A stretch of 51,924 bases of DNA from Chloroflexota bacterium. GTDB taxonomy: Bacteria > Chloroflexota > Anaerolineae > Anaerolineales > Anaerolineaceae. The number at the start of each line of letters is the position of its first letter. Position 1 is the stretch's first letter. Below the pieces are notes generated by a model that had not been told where the DNA came from, made no database searches, and saw only the letters and a program-made list of their open reading frames with translations. The DNA lies in the NCBI GenBank assembly GCA_016838895.1, contig JAEKNU010000027.1:1-51924 (forward strand), read 5' to 3'. Position numbers and translations under genes: made by a program. Positions 8,452-16,789 of this stretch are shown here, one piece after another.

Positions 8452-9585
8452 ATGATAAAAACAATGATGACGCCAGCTGAGTGGGTTGACACTCCTGATG
8501 CCTTAGTCAAGGCTGTAAAGGATTTTCAATCCGAATCCATACTGGGTATTGATACGGAATCTAACAGTCTCTATGTTTACAAAGAACAGGTTTGTTTAAT
8601 TCAGATATCCACCCCCGAGAATGATTATTTGATTGATCCTTTGGCAATTAAGGATCTTTCTCCTTTAGCGCCTATCTTTGCCTCTCGGGAAATTGAGAAA
8701 GTATTCCATGCTGCAGAATATGACGTCATCTGTCTTAAACGTGATTTCAAATTCGAAATTAATAATATTTTTGATACCATGCTGGCAGCCAGGATTTTAG
8801 GACATAAAAATACGGGCTTGGGTTCCATTTTAGAAGAGAAATATGCCATCATTGCAGACAAGAAATATCAAAGAGCAAATTGGGGCAAACGCCCTGTCAA
8901 CAATGATATGCTCAAATATGCGCAAATGGATTCCCATTTCCTGATTGAGATTCGCGCTCAATTTCATCAGGAATTAACTGAACACAATCGTATGGCGATT
9001 GCTCAGGAAGACTTCTCTCGCTTATCGAATATTGAGCCCCCCAATGCGGCTTCATACGAACAAGATGCCTGGAAAATAGCTTCAGGGCAGTCGTATCAAA
9101 ACAAACAAATTTCAGTACTCATGGCTTTGTGTAAATATCGTGATAAGCTGGCACACGATCGCAATGTACCATTATTCAAGATTTTTCCCAATCACTTCAT
9201 CCAAACGCTGGTTGAAAACATGCCGGTTAACAGGGAAGATTTCTACAGTATGGGGTATTCTCCTATCAAACGCGTAGAAGGATACATGCAGCCCATTCTT
9301 TCCATCATTATTGAAGCCAAACAAAATAAAAACAATTATCACGTCCAGCATAATCATCGGCCTGAATGGGATTTCTTTAAACGGCTGGATGCCATGCGTG
9401 CCTGGCGAAAACAAAAAGCCATTGAATTAAAGGTAATGTCCGATATTATTTTGCCCAAAGATGTATTAATGGAAATTACCCATCAAAATCCTGACACCCT
9501 GGATCAGTTAGCCAGCATCATGCAAGAAATCCCCTGGCGATATGAAAATTTTGGAGAACAAATATTAACCGTAATTCATGAGTAG
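8452..9585 (+). CDS. rnd: Ribonuclease D
   Basis: A 377-aa 3'-5' exoribonuclease of the DEDDy family, acting in tRNA and stable RNA 3' maturation. Exonuclease motif I is GIDTES (Asp34, Glu36), motif II lies around FHAAEYDVICLKRDF, and motif III is YAQMDSHFL with the catalytic Tyr-x3-Asp. A central HRDC domain appears near residues 205-285 (QNKQISVLMALCKYRDKLAHDRNVP...KIFPNHFI) and a second helical HRDC-like part near the C-terminus. Length matches RNase D. No clear Shine-Dalgarno precedes 8452, and ATG codons at 8464 or 8467 are alternatives. It is 8 bp from the next gene, a second RNA-processing nuclease, suggesting an RNA-processing operon. Confidence 0.93.
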   Translation: MIKTMMTPAEWVDTPDALVKAVKDFQSESILGIDTESNSLYVYKEQVCLIQISTPENDYLIDPLAIKDLSPLAPIFASREIEKVFHAAEYDVICLKRDFKFEINNIFDTMLAARILGHKNTGLGSILEEKYAIIADKKYQRANWGKRPVNNDMLKYAQMDSHFLIEIRAQFHQELTEHNRMAIAQEDFSRLSNIEPPNAASYEQDAWKIASGQSYQNKQISVLMALCKYRDKLAHDRNVPLFKIFPNHFIQTLVENMPVNREDFYSMGYSPIKRVEGYMQPILSIIIEAKQNKNNYHVQHNHRPEWDFFKRLDAMRAWRKQKAIELKVMSDIILPKDVLMEITHQNPDTLDQLASIMQEIPWRYENFGEQILTVIHE

Positions 9586-9593
9586 GAGATGCT

Positions 9594-10988
9594 ATGAAAA
9601 TCCATTTCAATGGTGCAGCCCGAACAGTTACAGGCTCGCAACACCTGTTGGAAATTAACGGGAAATTTCTATTATTGGAATGTGGTCTATTTCAGGGCCG
9701 TCGCAGTGAAACCTACGAAAAGAATCTAAACTTTTCATTCAATCCGCACGATGTGGATGCCATGATTCTTTCACATGCCCATATCGATCATAGCGGCAAC
9801 ATCCCCAACCTGGTAAAAATGGGCTTCAACAACCCCATATACGCAACCCATGGTACAGCCAAATTGGCTGAAATCATGCTGCAAGATTCCGCGCACATTC
9901 AGGAATATGACGCAAAATACGTCAATAAAAAACATGCCAAAAAGGGACTTCCTCCTGTTGAACCACTCTATACCAAAGAAGATGCCCTGGAAGCCATTGA
10001 GCTCTTTCAGCCGATTGAATATAAGCAAGCCTTTCAGCCGATTGAGGGCGTGGTGGCACATTTTTATGATGCCGGACACATTTTGGGATCAGCCTCCGTC
10101 GTATTGGATATCACCGAGCGTGGACGCCAATTCCGATTGTGGTTCTCGGGAGATATTGGACGTTTGAAGCTGCCATTATTACGAGACCCTGTTCTACCAT
10201 CTGATGCCGACTATCTGATTATGGAAAGCACCTATGGGGATAAAGCCAAGCGGGATCCGATGACAGCCTATGAAGAGTTTAAGAAGGTTGTTTCTGGAAC
10301 GATCAAACGAGGCGGCAAAGTAATTATCCCTGCCTTTGCAGTTGGCCGAACACAAGAATTAGTCTATTGCATTAATCAAATGATCAGCGAAGGCAGCATC
10401 CCCAAAGTCCCCGTATTTGTAGACAGCCCCCTGGCCGTGAACGCGACAACTGTTTTTCGGCAATTTCCGCAATACTTTGACGAGGAAACATACGAATTCA
10501 TCCGTACTGAAAAGCATCCGGCATTAATGTTTGATGGATTACGCTATACACAATCTGTGGATGAATCCAAGGCATTAAATACGCGCAAAGATCCAATGAT
10601 TATTATTTCTGCCTCAGGTATGGCTGAAACTGGTCGCATTGTGCATCACATCAAGAACAACGTTGAAGATCCGCGCAATACAATTTTGATTGTCTCCTGG
10701 CAGGCACCACATACCCTGGGCCGCCGTCTGGCGGATAGGGTCAAACAAATAAAAATTTATGGTGATACGTATAACGTTAGAGCACAGGTTGAAACCATAA
10801 ACGGCTTATCTGCACATGGTGGACAGGATATGTTGATGAATTATGCCCGTGCGTCTAAGGATAGCCTGAAACAGATCTTTCTGGTTCATGGAGAAGAACG
10901 CGGCTCTAAACCTTTGATGGAATTAATTCGACAGGAAAAAATCGCCACCGTACTCTATCCGGAAGCGGGCCAGATCGTGGATTTATAA
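9594..10988 (+). CDS. Metallo-beta-lactamase/beta-CASP RNA-processing exonuclease
   Basis: A 464-aa protein of the CPSF/Ysh1-like beta-CASP family, expected to cleave RNA with two zinc ions. Motif 2 is HAHIDHSG (His61, His63, Asp65, His66). Other metal ligands are likely in DAGHILGSA and SGDIGR. The beta-CASP insert begins around ESTYGDKAK, with IIPAFAVGRTQEL and motif ISASGMAETGRIVHH; the late ligand His lies in LSAHGGQD and a conserved LVHGEERGSKPLM follows. AGGAG stands before the ATG at 9594. It starts 8 bp after RNase D, so the two are probably co-expressed. It is shorter than RNase J and lacks its C-terminal domain. Confidence 0.92.
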   Translation: MKIHFNGAARTVTGSQHLLEINGKFLLLECGLFQGRRSETYEKNLNFSFNPHDVDAMILSHAHIDHSGNIPNLVKMGFNNPIYATHGTAKLAEIMLQDSAHIQEYDAKYVNKKHAKKGLPPVEPLYTKEDALEAIELFQPIEYKQAFQPIEGVVAHFYDAGHILGSASVVLDITERGRQFRLWFSGDIGRLKLPLLRDPVLPSDADYLIMESTYGDKAKRDPMTAYEEFKKVVSGTIKRGGKVIIPAFAVGRTQELVYCINQMISEGSIPKVPVFVDSPLAVNATTVFRQFPQYFDEETYEFIRTEKHPALMFDGLRYTQSVDESKALNTRKDPMIIISASGMAETGRIVHHIKNNVEDPRNTILIVSWQAPHTLGRRLADRVKQIKIYGDTYNVRAQVETINGLSAHGGQDMLMNYARASKDSLKQIFLVHGEERGSKPLMELIRQEKIATVLYPEAGQIVDL

Positions 10989-11019
10989 AAACATTCCTGC
11001 TATAATTACCGCGCTTGAT

Positions 11020-11111
<92 letters not shown>

Positions 11112-11153
11112 AAAAAAACAAAGATAAGGGTTCAAGCAACCCATTGCGCAAGC

Positions 11154-11181
11154 AAAAAGCCTATTTTTTAGGCTTTTTTTG
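11154..11181 (+). terminator. Intrinsic terminator after tRNA-Ser
   Basis: Arms AAAAAGCCTA (11154-11163) and TAGGCTTTTT (11169-11178) with a 5-base loop are followed by more T residues. It is correctly placed 45 bp downstream of the tRNA. Confidence 0.88.
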
Positions 11182-11203
11182 TTGCTCCGAAATATGTATA
11201 GCA

Positions 11204-11251
11204 CCATCTTTTTGTAGGGGGAATTCATGAATTCCCCCTACAAAAAGATGG
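11204..11251. repeat. 48-bp perfect palindrome (REP/MITE-like)
   Basis: The sequence is a perfect uninterrupted inverted repeat centred between 11227 and 11228. The half-site reads CCATCTTTTTGTAGG then GGGAATTCA, followed by its exact complement. With one bulged G it extends to 11201-11255. No loop bases separate the arms. It lies between the tRNA-Ser terminator and the beta-glucosidase unit and is not coding. Such GTAGGGG...CCCCTAC palindromes are often multicopy in bacterial genomes, but copy number cannot be seen here. Confidence 0.85.
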
Positions 11252-11293
11252 GTGCCGTTGGGTGTTTCTCATTTTTACTTGTTTCTTCCAATC

Positions 11294-11321
11294 AGAAGCC
11301 CGAATTTATCGGGCTTCTTTT
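11294..11321. terminator. Terminator hairpin between tRNA-Ser and bglX
   Basis: Perfect arms AGAAGCCCGA (11294-11303) and TCGGGCTTCT (11309-11318) with an ATTTA loop are followed by TTTT. The T-run favours rightward transcripts. It also lies about 45 bp past the stop of the leftward beta-glucosidase gene and may help end it. Confidence 0.75.
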
Positions 11322-11365
11322 CATACTCAGTCAAAATACATTTTCAAAATGGTAAATTCAATTTT

Positions 11366-13603
11366 TTATGCAACCACCTCAAATTCAGCATGCAGCGTGG
11401 CCTGTGAATCGGACCCAACCCACACATCGAAAGCAGCAGTATCCTGTATCCATTTACCAGCATTGGTGCTCCAGTAGGTCAATTCTTTCTCACCCAGCTC
11501 AAAACGAACGGTTTTGCTTTCACCTGGCTGTAAGGTTACACGTTCAAAGCCTTTCAATTCACGAATCGGGCGGGAATCAGTGCCCCATTTCTGGTGAATA
11601 TACAACTGCACAACTTCATCACCGGCAACTTTGCTTGTGTTTTTCACTTCAGCAGTAACGGTTAAAGATTTACCTGCTGCAATTTGTGCTGCCGATAAAG
11701 TAAGATTGGAGAATTCAAAACTGGCATAACTTAATCCATATCCAAATGGATACAGCGGCGTGGTTGGGCTGTCCCAATAGCGTGAGCTGTATTGAGGATG
11801 ACCCTCTGGCTGATGGCTGAGCGTATGTCCATAATACATCGGTGCATGATTACCGTTGCGCGGGAAGCATACCGGTAGTTTGCCACCCGGATTTACATCT
11901 CCGAATAAAATATCCGCCACGGCATGGCCGCCTTCCGTTCCGGGCTCCCATGCCTCTAAAATGGCTGGCACATTTTCAGATGCCCAATTGATGCTTAATG
12001 GACGGCCATTCAGTAACACCAACACCACCGGTTTGCCCAAGGCACAAACAGCTTTGAGCAGTTCTTCCTGTTTTCCAGGCAAATCCAGTGAACCGCGGCT
12101 GGCTGCCTCACCGGCCATATCGGCATTTTCACCCAGCACCATTATGATAAGTTCTGCATCTTTTGCAGTAGCCACTGCTTCAGTAAAGGCAGCTTTGATC
12201 TCTGCTGGTGTTTGTTCAGGTATTTTGGATTCAGGAAACATTTCCTCAAAGAAGGATGGAAAATCTCTGCGGATCGCGGGACCAGGCGCAAAGGTTACCT
12301 TTGCTCCTGATAATTTATCTTTGATACCCTGTAAAACGGTCACGGCAGCAGGTTTATGCCCAAAGACCATCCATGAGCCTTCCGTGGCTGCCATCGAGTC
12401 TGCTACCGGCCCAATCACGGCCACATGCTTCAACTTGTCTGAGAGGGGCAATAAATTATCTTCATTACGCAGTAACACCATGGAGCGCTGTGCCGCCCAA
12501 CGTGAAGTCTGCTTGTGCTCAGGTCGTGAAACAACTTCATCAAGCAAGCCTTCATCCACATATGGATTTTCAAACAATCCCATTTGCGCTTTGATGGTCA
12601 AAATAGGCCGCACCATTTCGTCAATCAGGTCCATGGAAAGTGTGCCATCGTTTACCAAATCAGCAAGGTTTTCCGTATAGGCATTAGCAGCCATATCCAT
12701 ATTCATACCAGCTACCAAAGCTCGTTGGGCAGCATCTCGATTATCCCGGGCGTGGCCTTGAACAACCAGATTTCCTACAGCCATCGCATCACTGACGACA
12801 AAGCCTTCAAATCCCCATTCCTCACGTAACACTTCCCGCAGCAGCCATCGACTGGCACTGGCAGGAACATGGTTCAAGTCCATATAAGCGCTCATGAAAG
12901 TCCCTACACCGGCCTCAACAGCAGCCTTAAAGGGTGGTAAATATGTATTTCTCAATTCAGTTTCAGATAAGAAAACCTCATCATAATCTCGTCCGCCTTC
13001 TGCGGCACCATAACCGGCAAAATGTTTGGCACAGGCCACCACACGTTCCGGATCTGAGATATCTTCCCCCTGAAAGCCGCGTACCTGCGCAGCTGCCATC
13101 GCCGACCCAAGATACGGATCTTCACCGGCACCTTCAACTATACGACCCCAGCGTGCATCCCGCGCGATATCGATCATTGGTCCAAAGGTCCAATGGATGC
13201 CAGCAGCACGGGCTTCTTTTGCAGCAATAGCCTGCGATTTTACTGCCACTTCCGGGTCCCAGGAAGAAGCCATCGCCAATGGAACCGGAAAGATGGTACG
13301 GTAGCCATGAATTACATCTAATGCAAAAAGGACAGGGATACCCGATGGGCTCTCATCAATGGCAATCTTTTGCAATTCATTAAACCGCTTGGTGTCATTC
13401 AACCAGAGCAGCGATCCTGCACCGGTTTTACGAAGTACCTCTTCAGCGTCCGGGCCTGGGACAAAATCCGCCCCACTGATCTGTGCCAATTGGGCAACCT
13501 TTTCTTCCAGGCTCATTTTGGCGAGCAGCACATTCACTCGTTCGGCGATTTCCTTTTTCACTTTAGAGGAGGCGCTCTTTGTATGATTTTGGTAATTGTT
13601 CAT
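11366..13603 (-). CDS. bglX: Beta-glucosidase, glycoside hydrolase family 3
   Basis: A 745-aa GH3 enzyme that releases terminal glucose or related sugars from beta-linked oligosaccharides. The N-terminal TIM barrel begins with MSLEEKVAQL; the nucleophile is Asp272 in GFVVSDAMAVGN, preceded by KHFAGYGAAEGGRDYDE. A second alpha/beta domain follows (MVLLRNEDNLLPL...VAVIGPVADS) and a C-terminal fibronectin-III-like domain (SLTVTAEVKNTSKVAGDEVVQLYI). There is no signal peptide, so unlike E. coli BglX it should act in the cytoplasm on imported sugars. AAGGAG precedes the ATG at 13603. A LacI-type operator lies upstream at 13672-13685, so the LacI regulator encoded next door probably controls it. 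Confidence 0.95.
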   Translation of the reverse strand: MNNYQNHTKSASSKVKKEIAERVNVLLAKMSLEEKVAQLAQISGADFVPGPDAEEVLRKTGAGSLLWLNDTKRFNELQKIAIDESPSGIPVLFALDVIHGYRTIFPVPLAMASSWDPEVAVKSQAIAAKEARAAGIHWTFGPMIDIARDARWGRIVEGAGEDPYLGSAMAAAQVRGFQGEDISDPERVVACAKHFAGYGAAEGGRDYDEVFLSETELRNTYLPPFKAAVEAGVGTFMSAYMDLNHVPASASRWLLREVLREEWGFEGFVVSDAMAVGNLVVQGHARDNRDAAQRALVAGMNMDMAANAYTENLADLVNDGTLSMDLIDEMVRPILTIKAQMGLFENPYVDEGLLDEVVSRPEHKQTSRWAAQRSMVLLRNEDNLLPLSDKLKHVAVIGPVADSMAATEGSWMVFGHKPAAVTVLQGIKDKLSGAKVTFAPGPAIRRDFPSFFEEMFPESKIPEQTPAEIKAAFTEAVATAKDAELIIMVLGENADMAGEAASRGSLDLPGKQEELLKAVCALGKPVVLVLLNGRPLSINWASENVPAILEAWEPGTEGGHAVADILFGDVNPGGKLPVCFPRNGNHAPMYYGHTLSHQPEGHPQYSSRYWDSPTTPLYPFGYGLSYASFEFSNLTLSAAQIAAGKSLTVTAEVKNTSKVAGDEVVQLYIHQKWGTDSRPIRELKGFERVTLQPGESKTVRFELGEKELTYWSTNAGKWIQDTAAFDVWVGSDSQATLHAEFEVVA

Positions 13604-13671
13604 AAAATCTCCTTATTATGGGTGTTAGCGTCGAATAAAAAAAGTGATTCCTTAAAAACTTTATCTGTCAG

Positions 13672-13685
13672 TGCAATCGATTGCA
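13672..13685. promoter_or_regulatory. LacI-family operator upstream of bglX
   Basis: TGCAATCGATTGCA is a perfect 14-bp palindrome. The identical sequence recurs at 14728-14741 in front of the LacI regulator. On the minus strand it overlaps a plausible -35 element (TTGCAA), with TAAAGT 17 bp downstream as -10. It lies 69 bp upstream of the bglX start. Confidence 0.85.
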
Positions 13686-13707
13686 AGCGTTCTTAAAAAT
13701 TTTTGTT

Positions 13708-14721
13708 TCATGTTGATTCTCGTTTCACCAACTCCACTGGTAGGGTCACCGTGGTTATCACACCGCTTTGAATATTTTCAATAAGGTTTTGTGCCAGTAA
13801 TTTGCCTGCCATTTTAATATCCTGCCTAATTGTGGTCAGTGACAAATTGTTATACTTTGCAATGGGCAAATCATCAAACCCGACAACCGCAACATCTTGT
13901 GGAACCTGCCGACCGCTTTGTTGAATAGCCTTGATCGCTGCAATTGCCATCAGATCACTATTGACGAAAACTGCATCCAAATCCGAGGTTTGTGCCAGCA
14001 ATTGATTCATTGCGGAAGTCCCGGAATCATAGGAATAATTTCCATAGGCAATCAAACTGGAGTCAACGCTTATTCCTGCATTGTTTAGTGCATTCTTGTA
14101 GCCTTCAAAACGTTGTTCAACAGTTAATTCTCCAACAACACCACCCAAAAATGCAATTCTCTGCCGTCCAATTTGAAGTAGATGACGAGTCGCCAGCTCT
14201 CCCCCCAGAATACTATCCCCGGTTACAGAACAATATTGATATTGTGGTAGATGTGAACCCCAAGCAATGAATGGCGCATCCATCGCCACCAGGATCTGGA
14301 TAAGATCTTCATTGCAATTCGACCCCATAATAATAAACCCATCCACTCGTCCGCTATCCAGATAATGATGAACCCATGTCGTATCCCCGGGCGTTACCTG
14401 AATTACCAGCAATTCATAGCCCATGGCATGCAAGCCGCTCCCAATACTACCCAAAAGGCTCAACCCAAAAAAGTCATCCGCAGATAGAAATTCAGGGTAA
14501 TTCATCGGGGTAACAAAGGCAATCGTATGGCTCTGCCGTAAACGCAAATTTCTTGCTGGTATATTTATTTGAAAATGATGTTTCCGGGCAATGGCTTGTA
14601 TACGTTCTTTTGTAGCCTGATTAAGCAGAGGGCTGTCGTTTAAAGCACGAGAGACGGTTGATTTTGATACATTTGCCAACCGGGCGATATCTTCAAGGGT
14701 TTGAACAGTGCTTTTGCTCAT
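13708..14721 (-). CDS. LacI-family transcriptional regulator
   Basis: A 337-aa repressor with an N-terminal helix-turn-helix (TLEDIARLANVSKSTVSRALNDSPLLN, shown at residues 8-34) and hinge helix, followed by a periplasmic-binding-protein-like ligand domain ending HVGF-type motif VAVVGFDDLPIAKY near residue 285. I chose ATG 14721 because a TATAAT -10 element lies at 14741-14746 on the minus strand. That places the likely transcription start inside the operator, downstream of the alternative ATG at 14742. The operator TGCAATCGATTGCA sits right after this -10, indicating autorepression. The same operator in front of bglX suggests a local beta-glucoside-responsive repressor. The inducer is unknown. 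Confidence 0.94.
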   Translation of the reverse strand: MSKSTVQTLEDIARLANVSKSTVSRALNDSPLLNQATKERIQAIARKHHFQINIPARNLRLRQSHTIAFVTPMNYPEFLSADDFFGLSLLGSIGSGLHAMGYELLVIQVTPGDTTWVHHYLDSGRVDGFIIMGSNCNEDLIQILVAMDAPFIAWGSHLPQYQYCSVTGDSILGGELATRHLLQIGRQRIAFLGGVVGELTVEQRFEGYKNALNNAGISVDSSLIAYGNYSYDSGTSAMNQLLAQTSDLDAVFVNSDLMAIAAIKAIQQSGRQVPQDVAVVGFDDLPIAKYNNLSLTTIRQDIKMAGKLLAQNLIENIQSGVITTVTLPVELVKREST

Positions 14722-14727
14722 ATGCTT

Positions 14728-14746
14728 TGCAATCGATTGCATTATA
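14728..14746 (-). promoter_or_regulatory. Autoregulatory operator and -10 of the LacI gene
   Basis: On the minus strand TATAAT (14746-14741) is immediately followed by the palindrome TGCAATCGATTGCA (14741-14728), sharing one base with it. The repeat would cover the transcription start. It is identical to the operator upstream of bglX. Confidence 0.8.
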
Positions 14747-14841
14747 GCATATTCCACTACTCAAGAACAACCGCTCGGGTACAGTTATACTCGGCCTCAA
14801 CACACAACCTTTCCCAGTCACTGATCCAGGCAGCCTGGTGA

Positions 14842-15105
14842 TTAGAGGTTTTGGTAAATAAATACATTGAGTATCGTGTCTGCAATCAATATTTCTTGTC
14901 CACCCTCAACGGTTACAACAATTGTATCTCCCTGTTTCACCTGCATATCCATTACTGCCAGCATATGTATTGCATCTGCGGACTTTTCCCCACATGATAA
15001 TGTTATTTTTGAATTCTTATAAGGCATGGCAATTCTAGCAATGAGACTTACGGGGCGAGCATGCAATCCCACTGCGTCCTGGATCGTATATTCACGCCTT
15101 TCCAT
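14842..15105 (-). CDS. ptsH: HPr-family phosphocarrier protein
   Basis: An 87-aa PTS phosphocarrier that takes phosphate from enzyme I and passes it to EIIA. With the start at 15105 (GGAGAG upstream) the active-site His falls at position 15 in GLHARP, exactly as in other HPr proteins. Where Firmicutes HPr has Lys-Ser46-Ile-Leu, this protein reads Ile-His-Met-Leu (in SADAIHMLAVM). The regulatory serine used by HPr kinase is therefore replaced by His. It should carry sugar-linked phosphate but not give the Ser-P catabolite signal. The gene lies 298 bp downstream of EIIA in the same direction. No enzyme I gene is in the window. Confidence 0.88.
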   Translation of the reverse strand: MERREYTIQDAVGLHARPVSLIARIAMPYKNSKITLSCGEKSADAIHMLAVMDMQVKQGDTIVVTVEGGQEILIADTILNVFIYQNL

Positions 15106-15427
15106 GTTGCTTCTCTCCATATGGATCATACAAAATGATAAAACTTTTGATTGCCAATAATTTTGCCTTATTGAAAGCCTTAGAAATTAATACATCAAGA
15201 TTCAAAGTACCAAATGCATTCACTAACCATCTGTTCAACGTTCCCGACAATTTCATATGTGCATACCATATCGGAACATTTATCTTCAGTTTTCAAAAAC
15301 CGGTCATTGTCAAAACCCAACCATAAAAGTGAAAGGTTGATACGTTACCGATAGGTTCAAAATTATTGTTCACACCAGAATATCTTCAAAAAAATGGCTA
15401 TCCAAATGGGTAATTTACAAATATCAT
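15106..15427. other. Gap between EIIA and HPr genes
   Basis: This stretch of about 320 bp between the leftward EIIA and HPr genes contains no convincing gene, although a 63-codon rightward frame (15135-15326) lacks a ribosome binding site and family resemblance. I see no strong terminator or promoter; TATGAT near 15125-15130 (minus strand) is a weak -10 candidate for HPr. Confidence 0.35.
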
Positions 15428-15931
15428 TTATCCATTGGAATACATACCAATGGGTTCCAGGCAATGAATTGTGCCAGATACATCAAATTTTATTTGCTCC
15501 AGTTGATCTGAATTGGCCACGGTAAACATAACCGTTGCCGGATATCCTGCTTCATGAATTTTACTAATATTAAAGCTTAACAATTTCTGCCCAAACTTGA
15601 CTGATTGCCCTTGTTCCACATAACACAAAAATCCATCACCTTGCATTTTCACCGTATCCAGACCAATATGAATCAGCAATTCGATTCCGTCATCGGTGGT
15701 AATGCCAATGGCATGATATGTATTCGCAACCACGGTCACAACACCTTCTGCGGGAGACATCACGATACCCTTATCAGGCTCAATACCTACCCCTTTCCCT
15801 AGTATTCCCTCTGCAAATGTGGCATCTGGAATGTCTTCAAGTGGAATATAAGCACCGGATACCGGCGCATAAAGTTTGCCATGTTCATATTGCAGCTTTC
15901 TTTTTTGAAAAAATCGTCTAATAAATTTCAT
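15428..15931 (-). CDS. crr: PTS glucose-type EIIA component
   Basis: A 167-aa cytosolic phosphotransfer protein of the EIIA-Glc family. It has the two conserved histidines, His73 in NTYHAIGI and the phosphorylated His88 in LLIHIGLDTVKM (equivalent to E. coli His75 and His90). The fold begins with LYAPVSGAYIPLEDIPDATFAEGILGKGVGI. It takes phosphate from HPr and donates it to EIIB. The neighbouring EIIBC lacks its own EIIA domain, so this separate protein is the obvious partner. AAAGGT precedes the ATG. It starts 13 bp after the ChbG-like gene, in the same direction. Confidence 0.93.
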   Translation of the reverse strand: MKFIRRFFQKRKLQYEHGKLYAPVSGAYIPLEDIPDATFAEGILGKGVGIEPDKGIVMSPAEGVVTVVANTYHAIGITTDDGIELLIHIGLDTVKMQGDGFLCYVEQGQSVKFGQKLLSFNISKIHEAGYPATVMFTVANSDQLEQIKFDVSGTIHCLEPIGMYSNG

Positions 15932-15943
15932 AAATTACCTTTA

Positions 15944-16696
15944 TCATAAATTATCGTATGTTACGAGCTGAATATCTTGAGCATTCAGCCAATGTTTCAC
16001 TTCCGGGTCTGTCAGCATCGCCACTTCCAAAGGACGCGGCATCGTCATTGATGAATGTTTCAAAATATATGCATCCAGATATCCTGGATGGCAAATAAAG
16101 ACCTCGCATGCATCTTCGTGAGCATGTTCAACAACCTGTTTAAGTGCTTCAAATGGTGCGTAGTCCGGCTTCATGCTTTCCATGTTCATAAAAACTACAG
16201 TATTTCCAACCCGCATGGGTTCCCCGGGACCTACAAATCCCGAATATTTTAATCCGTGCTGCCTGGCAACAATTTCCAGACCATTAAGCAAGTTTCCACT
16301 AAAGACCGCGTGACCTTCAAAATAATGCGGCTCTTCTCCTGTTAATTCGAGATATCGTTGATATTGTGCTTCAATTTCAATGATGACCTCATCCAGGACA
16401 ATAATATCCGTACCGGCGTTATTATACTCTTTCGATGACTTAAATTCACCATTCGAACGAACAAGGCTGGGAATAGCTTTGGGATCCGAAAGAGGCATGC
16501 CAATGCAGATATTGGTATGCTGTCCCAAACAAACATCTTTTCTCATCAACATATTTAGCCCATTTTTTGCTTCGGGCATATTGGGCATTACGCCAACGCA
16601 GCGAATTAATCCATCATTTACAGTTTTGGCAATCCCACAATTAACAGCGTCAGAATATCCAAGATCATCTGCTCTAATTAATAAACGTTTCATCAT
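15944..16696 (-). CDS. chbG: ChbG/YdjC-family carbohydrate deacetylase
   Basis: A 250-aa polysaccharide-deacetylase-like enzyme of the YdjC/ChbG family. The best-studied member removes one acetyl group from chitobiose or chitobiose-6-phosphate so that the sugar can be recognised and hydrolysed downstream. Metal-binding and catalytic segments are visible: RADDLGYSDAVN near the start, GQHTNICIG, EGHAVFSGN and CHPGYLD. Length is typical. Starts at 16696 and 16693 are equivalent. It sits between EIIBC and EIIA in the PTS operon, which suggests the incoming phospho-sugar may be an acetylated disaccharide. The precise substrate is an inference from position. Confidence 0.88.
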   Translation of the reverse strand: MMKRLLIRADDLGYSDAVNCGIAKTVNDGLIRCVGVMPNMPEAKNGLNMLMRKDVCLGQHTNICIGMPLSDPKAIPSLVRSNGEFKSSKEYNNAGTDIIVLDEVIIEIEAQYQRYLELTGEEPHYFEGHAVFSGNLLNGLEIVARQHGLKYSGFVGPGEPMRVGNTVVFMNMESMKPDYAPFEALKQVVEHAHEDACEVFICHPGYLDAYILKHSSMTMPRPLEVAMLTDPEVKHWLNAQDIQLVTYDNL

Positions 16697-16789
16697 AACT
16701 ATCCAAAATACAGAAAACTAATCAAATCCAACAACAGGTTAACCGGCGCTTGAAACATTATCAGCGCCGGTAAACTACATTCATACCGT

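Noticed and set aside
11204..11251. Reading the long palindrome as the terminator of tRNA-Ser
   Set aside because: A standard terminator with T-run already lies at 11154-11181, and the palindrome has no adjacent T-tract.
11856..12680. 274-codon rightward frame inside bglX
   Set aside because: Shadow of the GH3 gene, Ser/Ala-rich composition typical of antisense translation.
15135..15326. 63-codon rightward frame between EIIA and HPr
   Set aside because: No ribosome binding site, no family resemblance, and opposite to both neighbours.
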